This document shows positions 55,001 to 63,482 of a stretch of DNA of 64,000 bases, in pieces. The DNA is taken from NCBI GenBank assembly GCA_003576705.1, contig QOZS01000021.1, positions 24,376 to 88,375 of the forward strand, in the 5' to 3' direction. Under the pieces are notes generated by a model. That model saw nothing but the letters and a program-made list of their open reading frames with translations. It did no database searches and had not been told where the DNA came from. Both the position numbers and the translations under genes were made by a program. Source of the DNA: Desertibaculum subflavum. GTDB lineage: Bacteria > Pseudomonadota > Alphaproteobacteria > Ferrovibrionales > Ferrovibrionaceae. Every line of letters starts with the position of its first letter. Positions within the stretch are counted from its first letter, which is position 1.

Positions 55001-55891
55001 GTGTCGCGCTGGCTCGGCGAGATCGTCTTCGTTTGCGTCTTCCTGTTGTTCCTCTGGTTCCAGATGCCGGAGGAGAACCGGCCCGAGGCACCACGCCGGG
55101 CGCCGCCACCGGTGCCGCCCGCCAGCACCGAGATCGCTGTCGCGCCGCCGCTGCCCCAAGGCCTCCGCCCGCTGCCGCCGCCCTCGCCGGCGGATCCGAC
55201 GGTGGCAATCAGCGACAGCGGACCGCGAACCGGCGACAGCACCGGCACCGCCTTCGCCATCGGACCGGGAATCTGGGCGACGGCGCGGCATGTCGTCGAG
55301 GAATGCGGGCGCGTTTTTGTCAGCGTCGATGGAAGGTGGCAGCCGGCGCGGGAGATCCGGGCGCATGTGGCCGCGGATGTCGCCGTCATCCGCCTGGACG
55401 CCGCGGCCCCGGCGCTCGCCTTCTCCGACCGGCCGCTCGGCCTGCCGCAGCACGGCTTCCATATCGGCTACCCGCAATCGCGGCCGGGCAGCGTGCAAAC
55501 CGAGCTGCTCGGCCGCGCCACGGTGCATTGGCGAAGGCTCGCGCGTCCCGAACGTGCGCTGGTCTGGGCTGAAGTCGCGCGCGTGCCGGAATTCGACGGG
55601 CCGATCGGCGGCATCAGCGGCGCGCCGGTGCTGGACAACGCGGGCCGGATCGTCGGCGTCACCACGGCCGCCTCGCCGCGCCGCGGTCGGGTCACCACGG
55701 CGGTCTCCGAAAGCCTGCGCGAGATCGCGCCGCCGCTGCCGCAACGCCAGAGCACCGCGCCGATCCGGCTGGACGCCGCCAGTTTCGGCGCGGTCGCCAC
55801 CCGGACGCGCGAAGCCGATACCGTCAGCCAGGTCTACTGCCGGCTCGATGCCGGCGCGCCGGCGCCGCGCCGGCCGCGGCCCTTCGGATAG
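55001..55891 (+). CDS. membrane-anchored trypsin-like serine protease
   Basis: A 296-residue protein starting at the GTG at 55001. Residues 7-22 form an N-terminal anchor (VFVCVFLLFLWF), followed by a proline-rich linker to about residue 66. The chymotrypsin/HtrA-type fold shows the triad: His in TARHVVEE (about 97), Asp in AADVAVIRLD (about 129) and Ser in GGISGAPVLD (about 208). There is no PDZ domain. The periplasmic target is unknown. The gene follows the DUF350 gene closely and ends one base before the convergent M20 peptidase gene. Confidence 0.82.
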   Translation: MSRWLGEIVFVCVFLLFLWFQMPEENRPEAPRRAPPPVPPASTEIAVAPPLPQGLRPLPPPSPADPTVAISDSGPRTGDSTGTAFAIGPGIWATARHVVEECGRVFVSVDGRWQPAREIRAHVAADVAVIRLDAAAPALAFSDRPLGLPQHGFHIGYPQSRPGSVQTELLGRATVHWRRLARPERALVWAEVARVPEFDGPIGGISGAPVLDNAGRIVGVTTAASPRRGRVTTAVSESLREIAPPLPQRQSTAPIRLDAASFGAVATRTREADTVSQVYCRLDAGAPAPRRPRPFG

Positions 55892-57043
55892 CTATTTCAG
55901 CGTCTCGAACAGCTTCACCCACAGCCGGGTGCGCGGCTCCAGCGACGAGAAATAGATCTGCTCGTAGTCGGTATGGGCGCCCTTGCCGTCGGCGCCGAGC
56001 CCGTCGAGCGTGGGCACGCCGAGCGCGGCGGTGAAGTTGCCGTCGCTGCCGCCGCCGGTGAGCGGCACGTCCTGCAGGTCGAAGCCGACCTCGGCCGCCA
56101 ATGCTTTGGCGTGGTCGAACAGGGCGGCGATACCGGCATCCTTGGTATAGGGCGGGCGGTTCATGCCGCCTTCGACCTTGAGCTGCACGTCCGGGTCGCG
56201 CGCCGTGAGCGCGCCGATACGGGCGCACATCTCCTCGGCGATGGTCGGATCCGGCACGCGGAGATCCACTTCCGCCGTGCATTCCTGCGGCACCACGTTG
56301 ACGCCGGTGCCGCCGGTGATCAGGCCGACATTGGTGGTGATGCCGCGGTCGTAATTCGTCATGCCCTCGACGGCGAGGATCTGATGGGCGATCTCGCGGA
56401 TGGCACTGCGGCCGTCCTGGTGGCGCACGCCGGCATGGGCGGGCCTTCCGCGCGCCTTGATGACGAAGCGGCCGACGCCCTTGCGGCTGGTCACGATCTT
56501 GCCGCCGTCGCGCGCGGGCTCGGTGACCAGCACGTGCTTGGCATTGCGGGCGAGGCGCTCGATGGTGGCGCGCGAGGTCGGGCTGCCGACCTCTTCCTCG
56601 GGCACGAAGCAGAAGGTGATCGGCAGCTGGCTCTGTTCGTTCAGGCGCAGCAGGTGGCGATAGGCATAGAAGGCCATATGGGCGCCGGCCTTCATGTCGT
56701 AGATGCCGGGGCCAAAGACGCTGTCGCCCTCGCGCCGCCATTTGAGCTCGGGCGTGTCGATCGAGCCATGCGGGTGCACGGTGTCGAGATGGCTCAGCAC
56801 CAGGATGCCGGGGCCGTCGCCGCCCCAGGGGCTGCGGGCGATCACCACATCGCCGAAGCCGTCGCGGCCGGGCACCCGCTCGACCTTGGCGCCGAGCGCC
56901 ACGAACTCCGCCTCGACAATGTCGTTCAGTTTGTTGACCGCCACGCCGTCATGGCTCGGGGTCTCGACCTCCACCCAACGGCGGATGCCCTCCAGGATCT
57001 CCTCGGGGTCGATGCGGGGCTCGTTGACGGCGGGTTTCTGCAT
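55892..57043 (-). CDS. M20 family metallopeptidase (carboxypeptidase G2-like)
   Basis: A 383-residue zinc hydrolase. Metal-site motifs are VLSHLDTVHPHGS, IYDMKAGAHM (bridging Asp), FVPEEEVGSP (catalytic Glu and ligand) and a late GGGSDGNF with the final histidine region THTDYEQ-like AHTDYEQIY. The lid domain carries RGRPAHAGVRHQDG. The pattern is close to glutamate carboxypeptidases of the CPDG2 type. There is no signal peptide, so it acts in the cytoplasm. Divergent from the NIPSNAP operon with 88 bases between; it may process that pathway's substrate. Confidence 0.9.
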   Translation of the reverse strand: MQKPAVNEPRIDPEEILEGIRRWVEVETPSHDGVAVNKLNDIVEAEFVALGAKVERVPGRDGFGDVVIARSPWGGDGPGILVLSHLDTVHPHGSIDTPELKWRREGDSVFGPGIYDMKAGAHMAFYAYRHLLRLNEQSQLPITFCFVPEEEVGSPTSRATIERLARNAKHVLVTEPARDGGKIVTSRKGVGRFVIKARGRPAHAGVRHQDGRSAIREIAHQILAVEGMTNYDRGITTNVGLITGGTGVNVVPQECTAEVDLRVPDPTIAEEMCARIGALTARDPDVQLKVEGGMNRPPYTKDAGIAALFDHAKALAAEVGFDLQDVPLTGGGSDGNFTAALGVPTLDGLGADGKGAHTDYEQIYFSSLEPRTRLWVKLFETLK

Positions 57044-57131
57044 GGGTGGTCCTGATCAGCTGCGCGTTGTCTCGGGGCAGGTTCTAAAGCAAACTCCGCG
57101 CCGGCCATATGGGCCGCCGTGCAGGGGAGGA

Positions 57132-57788
57132 ATGACGATGTTCGTGGACGTGCGGATCTATTCGCTGCCGCCGGGGGCGCTGCCGGGCTATGTCGCGCGC
57201 TATGCCAAGGAAGGCTTTCCGGTGCAGCAGAAGCACGGCTTCAACTGCCTCGGCTATTACACGACCGAGGTCGGCGTCCTGAACCGCTCGATCCATCTCT
57301 GGGCCTGGGACAGCGTGGCGGAGCGCGAGGAGAAGCGGGCGGCGATGGGCAAGGACCCGGCCTGGCAGGCCTATATCGGCGGCAACAAGGACGCCCTGGT
57401 CGCCCAGGAAAACAAGATCTTGGTCTCGGCGCCGTTCTACCCGATGAAGAACACCAATCCGGGCCCGATCGGCGTGGTCGATTTCCGCACCTATCACGTC
57501 AAGCACGGCCGGCTGCCGGAATTCGTCAAGCTCTATCAGGAAGAGGGAATGGCGATCCAGAACGGCCATCTCGGCCACAATATCGGCTGGTTCACCAGCC
57601 ATATCGGCATGCAGAACCAAGTGCTGCACCTCTGGGCCTATCCGAGCGTCGAGGAGCGGGCCAAGCGCCGCGCCGCCATGGTCGCCGATCCGGCCTGGCA
57701 GGCATACGGCAAGAAGAGCTCGGCCCTGCTCACCAGCATGGAGAACGCGCTGATCGTACCGGCCGGCTTCACCCAGCCGAAGGGCTGA
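57132..57788 (+). CDS. NIPSNAP family protein with two domains
   Basis: A 218-residue protein made of two NIPSNAP repeats. The first is about residues 3-108 (DVRIYSLPPGALPGYVARYAKEG ... HLWAWDSVAEREEKRAAMGKDPAWQAY). The second is about 113-218 (DFRTYHVKHGRLPEFVKLYQEEG ... HLWAYPSVEERAKRRAAMVADPAWQAY). The strong likeness between halves shows internal duplication. The ferredoxin-like dimeric alpha-beta barrel fold has unknown chemistry here. AGGGGAGGA precedes the ATG. The stop overlaps the next start (TGATG). First gene of a five-gene operon. Confidence 0.9.
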   Translation: MTMFVDVRIYSLPPGALPGYVARYAKEGFPVQQKHGFNCLGYYTTEVGVLNRSIHLWAWDSVAEREEKRAAMGKDPAWQAYIGGNKDALVAQENKILVSAPFYPMKNTNPGPIGVVDFRTYHVKHGRLPEFVKLYQEEGMAIQNGHLGHNIGWFTSHIGMQNQVLHLWAYPSVEERAKRRAAMVADPAWQAYGKKSSALLTSMENALIVPAGFTQPKG

Positions 57789-58717
57789 TGACAGCGATGG
57801 AGCGGATCGGCTTCATCGGGCTCGGCGCCATGGGGCGGCCCATGGCGTCGAACCTGGTGCGCAAGGGCTTCGCGCTCACCGTGTTCGACGTCAACCCGGC
57901 GCCGGTGCAGGCGCTGGTCGCCGCCGGCGCCAAGGCGGCAAAGAGCGTGGCCGACGTGGTGGAGGGCGCCGACATCGTCTTCACCATGCTGCCGGATTCG
58001 CCCGATGTGGAGGCCGTGGCGCTGGGCGAGGGCGGCATCGCCGGTGCCGGCCGCGACGGGCTGCTGGTGGTCGACATGAGTACCGTCGACCCGGCGACCA
58101 CCGACAAGGTCGCGGCGGCGCTGGGCGAGAAGGGCGTCGGCTTTGCCGACGCCCCGGTCGGCCGGCTGGTGATGCATGCGGAGCGCGGCGAGAGCCTGTT
58201 CATGGTCGGCGCCAGCGGCAACGATTTCGGCCGCATCAGGCCGCTGCTGGAGGCGATGGGCACCACCATCCACCATTGCGGCGCGCCCGGCACCGGCATC
58301 CGCACCAAGCTGGTCAACAACTACATCGCCATCGCTGTCTGCCAGATCGACGCCGAGGCCTTCGCGCTGGCGCGTGCCTTCGGCCTCGACCTCGCGACGA
58401 CCTTGGATGTCGTCAACGGCACCACCGCGACCAACGGCCACCTGAAGACGGCCTGGCCGAACAAGGTGCTGGTCGGCGATACCGCGCCCGGCTTCAAGAT
58501 AGCGCTGGCGCACAAGGACATGTCGCTCGGCGTCGAGGCGGCGCGCAAGGCCGGCGTGCCGGTCTTCGCCGGTGCGGCCATCCGCGAATGCCTGGGCCTC
58601 GCCAAGGGCAGCGGCGATTTCGCCGGGCGCGATTTCTCTGCGCTGCTCGATCATGTCTGTTCACTGGCGGGGTTGAGCCCGCCGCGCCTGAAAGAATCCG
58701 GTCCGGAGAAGAAGTGA
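57788..58717 (+). CDS. beta-hydroxyacid dehydrogenase, sulfolactaldehyde-reductase (YihU)-like
   Basis: A 309-residue NAD(P)-dependent dehydrogenase. The Rossmann motif is GFIGLGAMGRPMASNLVRKG. The substrate loop is D121-APVGR-126, as in E. coli YihU (DVPVGR), not the DAPVSGG of HIBADH. The catalytic lysine is K174 in GIRTKLVNNYIAIA, and the later TAWPNKVLVGD and DLAHKD-like IALAHKDMSLG also follow YihU. YihU reduces 3-sulfolactaldehyde to DHPS. The local partner genes fit a C3-sulfonate-like or analogous acid. Translationally coupled to both neighbours. Confidence 0.82.
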   Translation: MTAMERIGFIGLGAMGRPMASNLVRKGFALTVFDVNPAPVQALVAAGAKAAKSVADVVEGADIVFTMLPDSPDVEAVALGEGGIAGAGRDGLLVVDMSTVDPATTDKVAAALGEKGVGFADAPVGRLVMHAERGESLFMVGASGNDFGRIRPLLEAMGTTIHHCGAPGTGIRTKLVNNYIAIAVCQIDAEAFALARAFGLDLATTLDVVNGTTATNGHLKTAWPNKVLVGDTAPGFKIALAHKDMSLGVEAARKAGVPVFAGAAIRECLGLAKGSGDFAGRDFSALLDHVCSLAGLSPPRLKESGPEKK

Positions 58718-59238
58718 TGGCAGAAGCGACGCCCTGGCAGCGCGAGATCTATCGCGTGCTGAAGGCCTATGACGTGAAGCAGGTGGCCTATGTGCCGGAT
58801 GCCGGCCATGCCGGGCTGATCGATCTCTGCGCGGCCGACAACCGGATGAAGACGGTGGTGCTGTCGACCGAGGAGGAGGGCGTCGCCATGCTGGCTGGCG
58901 CCTGGCTCGGCGGCGAGCGCGGCGTGCTGCTTATGCAGTCGAGCGGCGTCGGCAATTGCATCAACATGCTGAGCCTGCCGCGCACCTGCGGCCTGCCACT
59001 GCTGATGCTGGTGACCATGCGGGGCGAGTGGAAGGAGTTCAATCCCTGGCAGATCCCGATGGGGCAGGGGACGGCACCGGTGCTGCAGCAATCCGGCTCG
59101 CTGGTCTTCCGCATCGACGACGCCAAGGACACCGCCGACGTGGTCGACGGCGCCTGTCGAATGGTGTTCGAGGGTTGCGCCATCGGTGCGGTGCAGATCG
59201 GCCAGCGCGTCATCGGCGCGAAGAGTTTTGGTCGTTAA
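58717..59238 (+). CDS. ThDP decarboxylase alpha subunit, ComD-like
   Basis: A 173-residue PYR-domain half of a split thiamine-diphosphate enzyme. The catalytic glutamate region is STEEEGVAMLAGAWLGGERGVLLMQSSGVGNC (E about 53). MLVTMRGEWKEFNPWQIPMG and the AVQIGQRVIG end are as in sulfopyruvate decarboxylase alpha (ComD) and phosphonopyruvate decarboxylase. It would remove CO2 from a 2-oxo acid together with the next gene product. The start overlaps the preceding stop by one base. The substrate is inferred, not shown. Confidence 0.85.
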   Translation: MAEATPWQREIYRVLKAYDVKQVAYVPDAGHAGLIDLCAADNRMKTVVLSTEEEGVAMLAGAWLGGERGVLLMQSSGVGNCINMLSLPRTCGLPLLMLVTMRGEWKEFNPWQIPMGQGTAPVLQQSGSLVFRIDDAKDTADVVDGACRMVFEGCAIGAVQIGQRVIGAKSFGR

Positions 59239-59260
59239 TTGGGCTTTGGGAGATAATCGG

Positions 59261-59875
59261 ATGACCATGGACCGTGCTCGCGCCGAAGCCTATCCGTTGC
59301 GCCGCCGCGAGGTGGTGGCGAGCCTGATCGGTCAGCGCACCGATCTCCTTCTTGTCGGCGGCCTCGGCGCGCCGTCGAACGACATCGCCGCGGTCGGCGA
59401 CCGGCCCAATTTCATGCCGCTCTGGGGCGCCATGGGCGGTGCCGCGATGATCGGCATGGGCCTCGCGCTGGCGCAGCCTTCCAAGCGCGTGCTGGTGATC
59501 ACCGGCGACGGCGAGATGCTGATGGGCATGGGCGCGCTCGCCACCATCGCAGTGAAGGCGCCCGGTAACCTCTCCATCGTCGTGCTCGACAACGAGCGCT
59601 ATGGCGAGACCGGCGGCCAGACCACACACACATCCGCCCGGGTCGACCTCTGTGGCGTCGCCGAAGCTTGCGGCATCCGGGTCGTCGGCAAAGTGGTGAC
59701 GGCGGCGGAGCTGGAGGCGGCCAAGCCCGCCATCCTCGAATTCGCCGGTCCCTGCTTCCATGTCATCAAGGTGAAGGCGGAGCAGGAAGAGATGATCCTG
59801 CCGCCGAAGGACGGCCACTACCTCCGCGACCGCTTCCGCACCGCGGTTCTCGGTGCCGAGGCGGCGAAGCTCTAA
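59261..59875 (+). CDS. ThDP decarboxylase beta subunit, ComE-like
   Basis: A 204-residue PP-domain half. The cofactor motif runs from GDGE (82-85) to N111: VITGDGEMLMGMGALATIA ... VVLDNERYGETGGQ. The ERYGETGGQTTHT stretch is characteristic of the ComE/phosphonopyruvate-decarboxylase group. It binds ThDP and Mg and pairs with the ComD-like subunit. The ATG at 59261 has GGGAG nine bases upstream. The split arrangement is that of sulfopyruvate decarboxylase in coenzyme M and sulfonate metabolism. Confidence 0.87.
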   Translation: MTMDRARAEAYPLRRREVVASLIGQRTDLLLVGGLGAPSNDIAAVGDRPNFMPLWGAMGGAAMIGMGLALAQPSKRVLVITGDGEMLMGMGALATIAVKAPGNLSIVVLDNERYGETGGQTTHTSARVDLCGVAEACGIRVVGKVVTAAELEAAKPAILEFAGPCFHVIKVKAEQEEMILPPKDGHYLRDRFRTAVLGAEAAKL

Positions 59876-59878
59876 GTG

Positions 59879-60490
59879 ATGGCGACAGTCGAGTTCTTCT
59901 TCGACTGTTCCAGCCCGTGGACCTATCTCGGCTTCCACCGGATGGTGCAGCTCTCGGCCGAGCTGGATCAGCCGGTGACCTGGCGGCCGTTCCTGGTCGG
60001 CGGCGTGTTCAACACCGTGAACCCCTCCGTCTATCGCTCGCGCGAGACGCCGGTGCCGGCCAAGCAGGCCTATATGCTGAAGGACCTGGCCGACTGGGCG
60101 CGGCATTACGGCCTCGCCATCCGCTGGCCGCAGAAGATCTTCCCCGTCAACAGCGTGAAGGCGATGCGGGCCTGCTTCTTCGCCGATGCGCAGGGCCGCC
60201 TGGTTCCCTTTGCCCGCGCCGCGTTCGAGGCCTATTGGGGTGAAATGCGGGACATCAGCCAGGACGACGTGGTGGCCGATGTGGCGGCGAAGGCCGGTCT
60301 CGATCCGGCTGCGATTCTCGCGGCGGCGGCCGGCGACGACGCCAAGGCGAGGCTCCGCGCCAATACCGACGAGCTGATCGCGCGCGGCGGCTTCGGCTCG
60401 CCGACCGTCTTTGTCGACGGCACGGACATGTATTTCGGCAACGACCGGCTCGACCTCGTCGCGGCCGCGCTCAGGCGGGCTCCGGCGTAG
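59879..60490 (+). CDS. 2-hydroxychromene-2-carboxylate isomerase / DsbA-like (kappa GST)
   Basis: A 203-residue thioredoxin-fold protein of the HCCA isomerase/kappa-GST family. The active-site start is FFFDCSSPWTYLGFHR, with SPW in place of CxxC and serine as the glutathione-contacting residue. GSPTVFVDGTDMYFGNDRLDLV holds the cis-proline region. It probably uses glutathione to isomerise or conjugate a pathway intermediate. It begins four bases after the ComE-like stop (an in-frame GTG is one codon earlier). The end overlaps the convergent GNAT-like gene by 20 bases. Confidence 0.85.
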   Translation: MATVEFFFDCSSPWTYLGFHRMVQLSAELDQPVTWRPFLVGGVFNTVNPSVYRSRETPVPAKQAYMLKDLADWARHYGLAIRWPQKIFPVNSVKAMRACFFADAQGRLVPFARAAFEAYWGEMRDISQDDVVADVAAKAGLDPAAILAAAAGDDAKARLRANTDELIARGGFGSPTVFVDGTDMYFGNDRLDLVAAALRRAPA

Positions 60491-61625
60491 TCGCCGTGTC
60501 CTTCCGCAGATAGCGGTTGCGGATCACGCGCGCCGCGTCCTCGACGCGAAGCTTGAGGCGCGGGCGCTGCAGGTCGAAATGCACGATGTCCTCGGCCCGG
60601 CGGCCGAGGCTCATCTTGTAGCGGTTCTCCCCGGCCAGGAAATCGACCACCTGCGTGTCCAGGCCGAGATGCCGCTCGACGCAGAGCGTATAGGCGACAT
60701 AGCCGGGCTTCAGCTTCGAGTCCTCCTCGTAGGTGAAGCCCGAGAGATAGGTGCCGACCCAGCCGCGATGGACGAAGTTGTAGAGGAAGCCGATCGGCTC
60801 ATCCCCGACGCGGATGCGCAGCAGCTCCACTTCGCCCATAGGCAGCGCCGTCGCGATCACCCGCTTGTGGAAGGCGACCAGGAACGGATAGCCGAAGGCG
60901 CCGCGGCTGCCGCGCGCGATCCAGTAGGGCTGGTGCAGCGTCGCCATGCCGTCGAGGAAGGCATAGGCCTCCTCGACCGTGGCCGCGACGTCGAGCGCCA
61001 GCGGCCCGCGCTCGCGATAGAGCTTCATGGCACGGCGCGCCTGATAGCGCGTGTTCGAGCTGAGCCAGTCGAGATAGCCCTTGCCGGAGGCGCGGATGGC
61101 GGCGAGGTCGACCCGCGCCGTCGGCCGCTCGCCGACCAGATGCAGGCGGAGCCCGGTTTCGGCGGCCAGTTCCCGGTAGCGCACCGGCACGCCGCCGAAG
61201 CGGAACTCGTCCCACGCGGGCAGGCCGACCGTCGCCGGATCGCCGAGCGCGACATGGCGCAGCATGGCCCGTTCCACCGCCTCGCCCAGCGCGGCATCGA
61301 CCAGGAAGCCGTTGTACTCGATGCAGTTGATGTCCTGCTCGGGATCGCCGGTCTCGTTCAGATAGACCTTGCCGAGCTTGAGCAGGCCGCGGTGGCGGCG
61401 CTCTTCGCCGGCCGGCAGCAGGCCGAGGCCGACGATGCGCCCGCCGGCGCGCGCCACCGCCACGCGGGGCTGGATCGCGGCCTCGGCCAGCAGCGCGCCG
61501 ATCCAGTGCCAGGTGAGATAGAAATTGTGCGCCGCGCGCGGCTCCAGCCCGGTCCACCACGCGGTCATGGTGGCAAGGCCGGGGAACGGCTCGACGCTGA
61601 CGGCGATTTTCTCAGGCGAAGGCAT
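60471..61625 (-). CDS. GNAT/FemAB-like acyltransferase (CelD/BcsL type)
   Basis: A 384-residue cytoplasmic protein with two GNAT-like halves. The N-terminal half starts with PFPGLATMTAWWTGLEPRAAHNFYLTWHWIGALL. The C-terminal half (SNTRYQARRAMKLYRERG ... EPIGFLYNFVHRGWVGTYLSGF ... GLDTQVVDFLAGENRYKMSLG) matches Acetyltransf_6/CelD proteins. These attach acyl or aminoacyl groups to polysaccharides or peptides; the actual acceptor is unknown. The ATG at 61625 is preferred to a GTG two codons upstream. Convergent with the isomerase gene. Confidence 0.8.
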   Translation of the reverse strand: MPSPEKIAVSVEPFPGLATMTAWWTGLEPRAAHNFYLTWHWIGALLAEAAIQPRVAVARAGGRIVGLGLLPAGEERRHRGLLKLGKVYLNETGDPEQDINCIEYNGFLVDAALGEAVERAMLRHVALGDPATVGLPAWDEFRFGGVPVRYRELAAETGLRLHLVGERPTARVDLAAIRASGKGYLDWLSSNTRYQARRAMKLYRERGPLALDVAATVEEAYAFLDGMATLHQPYWIARGSRGAFGYPFLVAFHKRVIATALPMGEVELLRIRVGDEPIGFLYNFVHRGWVGTYLSGFTYEEDSKLKPGYVAYTLCVERHLGLDTQVVDFLAGENRYKMSLGRRAEDIVHFDLQRPRLKLRVEDAARVIRNRYLRKDTATTPEPA

Positions 61626-61724
61626 GATCACGCGGGCTGACGGCGCAAGCGGGGCGGCCGATCGCCGTCTTGCCCCTCTCCGGCACCACGACTAGGGTCC
61701 GCCCCGCATTCGGACTACAATAGC

Positions 61725-63482
61725 ATGCAGAATCCTTATCAACTCTTCCGTGGCCATGTGGTCGAGGCGGTGACCCGCTTGGGGGCCGCCGGCGCTGTCC
61801 CGGCCGGGCTCGACACCGCGCATGTCGCGGTCGAGCCGCCGCGCGACCCGTCCCATGGCGACCTCGCGACCAACGCGGCGATGGTCTTGGCCAAGCCGGC
61901 CGGGCAGAAGCCGCGCGATCTGGCGGAGCGCATCGCCGCCGAGCTCCGCGCTGTTCCCGGCGTCACCAAGGTCGAGATCGCCGGCCCCGGCTTCATCAAC
62001 CTGCGCCTGACCGATCAGGTCTGGCGCGAGACCCTGCGCGCGCCGCTGCGCCAGGGCGTTGCCTATGGCGATGCCGCGATCGGGCGCGGCCAGCGGGTCA
62101 ATGTCGAATATGTCTCGGCCAATCCGACCGGGCCGCTGCATGTCGGCCATTGCCGCGGCGCGGTGTTCGGCGACGCGCTCTCGGCCTTGCTGGAGAAGGC
62201 CGGCTATGGCGTCGTCCGCGAGTACTACGTCAACGATGCCGGCGCCCAGGTCGACGTGCTGGCGCGCTCGACCTATCTCCGCTACCGCGAGGCGCTCGGC
62301 CACGATATCGGCACCATTCCGGAGGGCCTCTATCCCGGCGACTACCTGAAGCCGGTCGGCGCCGCCATCGCGGCCGAGGAAGGCGCCAAATGGCACGATC
62401 AGCCGGAGAGCGCCTGGCTCGACCATTTCCGGGCCAGGGCGATCGAGGCGATGATGGCGCTGATCCGCGAGGATCTCGCCGTGCTCGGCATCGCCCACGA
62501 GGTCTTCACCTCCGAGCGCGCCCTGCAGGAGGCCGGCGGCGTCGAGAAGGGCCTGAAGATCCTGGAGGACCGGGGCCTGCTCTATACCGGCGTGCTGGAG
62601 CCGCCGAAGGGCAAGACGGTGGAGGACTGGGAGCCGCGCCCGCAGCTGCTCTTCGCCTCCACCAGGTTCGGCGACGATGTCGACCGCGCGGTGAGAAAGT
62701 CGGACGGCAGCTGGACCTATTTCGCCGGCGACGTCGCCAATCACGCCGACAAGATCGGGCGCGGCTTCACCTCGCTGATCAACGTCTTCGGCGCCGATCA
62801 CGGCGGCTATGTGAAGCGGCTGAAGGCCGCGGTCGCCGCCCTGTCGGAGAGCAAGGTCGATCTCGACATCAAGGTGTGCCAGCTGGTCAACCTGCTGGAC
62901 CGCGGCCAGCCGGTCCGCATGTCGAAGCGCTCCGGCAGCTTCGTCACCCTCCGCGATGTGGTCGACGAGGTCGGCCGCGGCGTCGTCCGCTTCATCATGC
63001 TGACGCGGCGGAATGACGCACCGCTGGATTTCGACTTCGCCAAGGTGACCGAGCAGTCGAAGGACAATCCGGTCTTCTACGTGCAATACGCCCATGCCCG
63101 GGCGCATTCGGTGCTGCGCGGCGCGGTGGCGGAGCTGCCGGAAATAGACGTTTCCGCCGCCGCCCTGGCGAGCCAGGACCTGTCGCCGCTGGCGCACCCG
63201 GCCGAGCTCGCCCTGATCAAGCTGATCGCCGGCTGGCCGCGCACGGTCGAGTCGGCCGCGCTGGCGCACGAGCCTCACCGAATCGCTTTTTATCTCACCG
63301 AGCTTGCAGCCGCCTTCCATGGGTTGTGGAATCAGGGGAAGGACGACGATTCGCTGCGGTTCATCCGCCGCGAGGATCGTGCTGTCACCCTGGCGCGGCT
63401 CGCGCTCGTGCGGGCGCTCGCCACGACCATCGCGTCCGGCCTCGCCGTCCTCGGGGTCGAGCCGTTGGAGGAGATGCGCTGA
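61725..63482 (+). CDS. argS: arginyl-tRNA synthetase
   Basis: A 585-residue class I synthetase. The N-terminal Add-1 domain spans about 1-110. The HIGH motif is [18 protein letters not shown] (about 131-148) and the KMSKS counterpart is [15 protein letters not shown] (about 403-417). The C-terminal anticodon-binding DALR domain ends [21 protein letters not shown]. Length is standard. Its stop overlaps the following SPOR gene (TGATG), an arrangement common in Alphaproteobacteria. Confidence 0.97.
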   Translation: MQNPYQLFRGHVVEAVTRLGAAGAVPAGLDTAHVAVEPPRDPSHGDLATNAAMVLAKPAGQKPRDLAERIAAELRAVPGVTKVEIAGPGFINLRLTDQVWRETLRAPLRQGVAYGDAAIGRGQRVNVEYVSANPTGPLHVGHCRGAVFGDALSALLEKAGYGVVREYYVNDAGAQVDVLARSTYLRYREALGHDIGTIPEGLYPGDYLKPVGAAIAAEEGAKWHDQPESAWLDHFRARAIEAMMALIREDLAVLGIAHEVFTSERALQEAGGVEKGLKILEDRGLLYTGVLEPPKGKTVEDWEPRPQLLFASTRFGDDVDRAVRKSDGSWTYFAGDVANHADKIGRGFTSLINVFGADHGGYVKRLKAAVAALSESKVDLDIKVCQLVNLLDRGQPVRMSKRSGSFVTLRDVVDEVGRGVVRFIMLTRRNDAPLDFDFAKVTEQSKDNPVFYVQYAHARAHSVLRGAVAELPEIDVSAAALASQDLSPLAHPAELALIKLIAGWPRTVESAALAHEPHRIAFYLTELAAAFHGLWNQGKDDDSLRFIRREDRAVTLARLALVRALATTIASGLAVLGVEPLEEMR

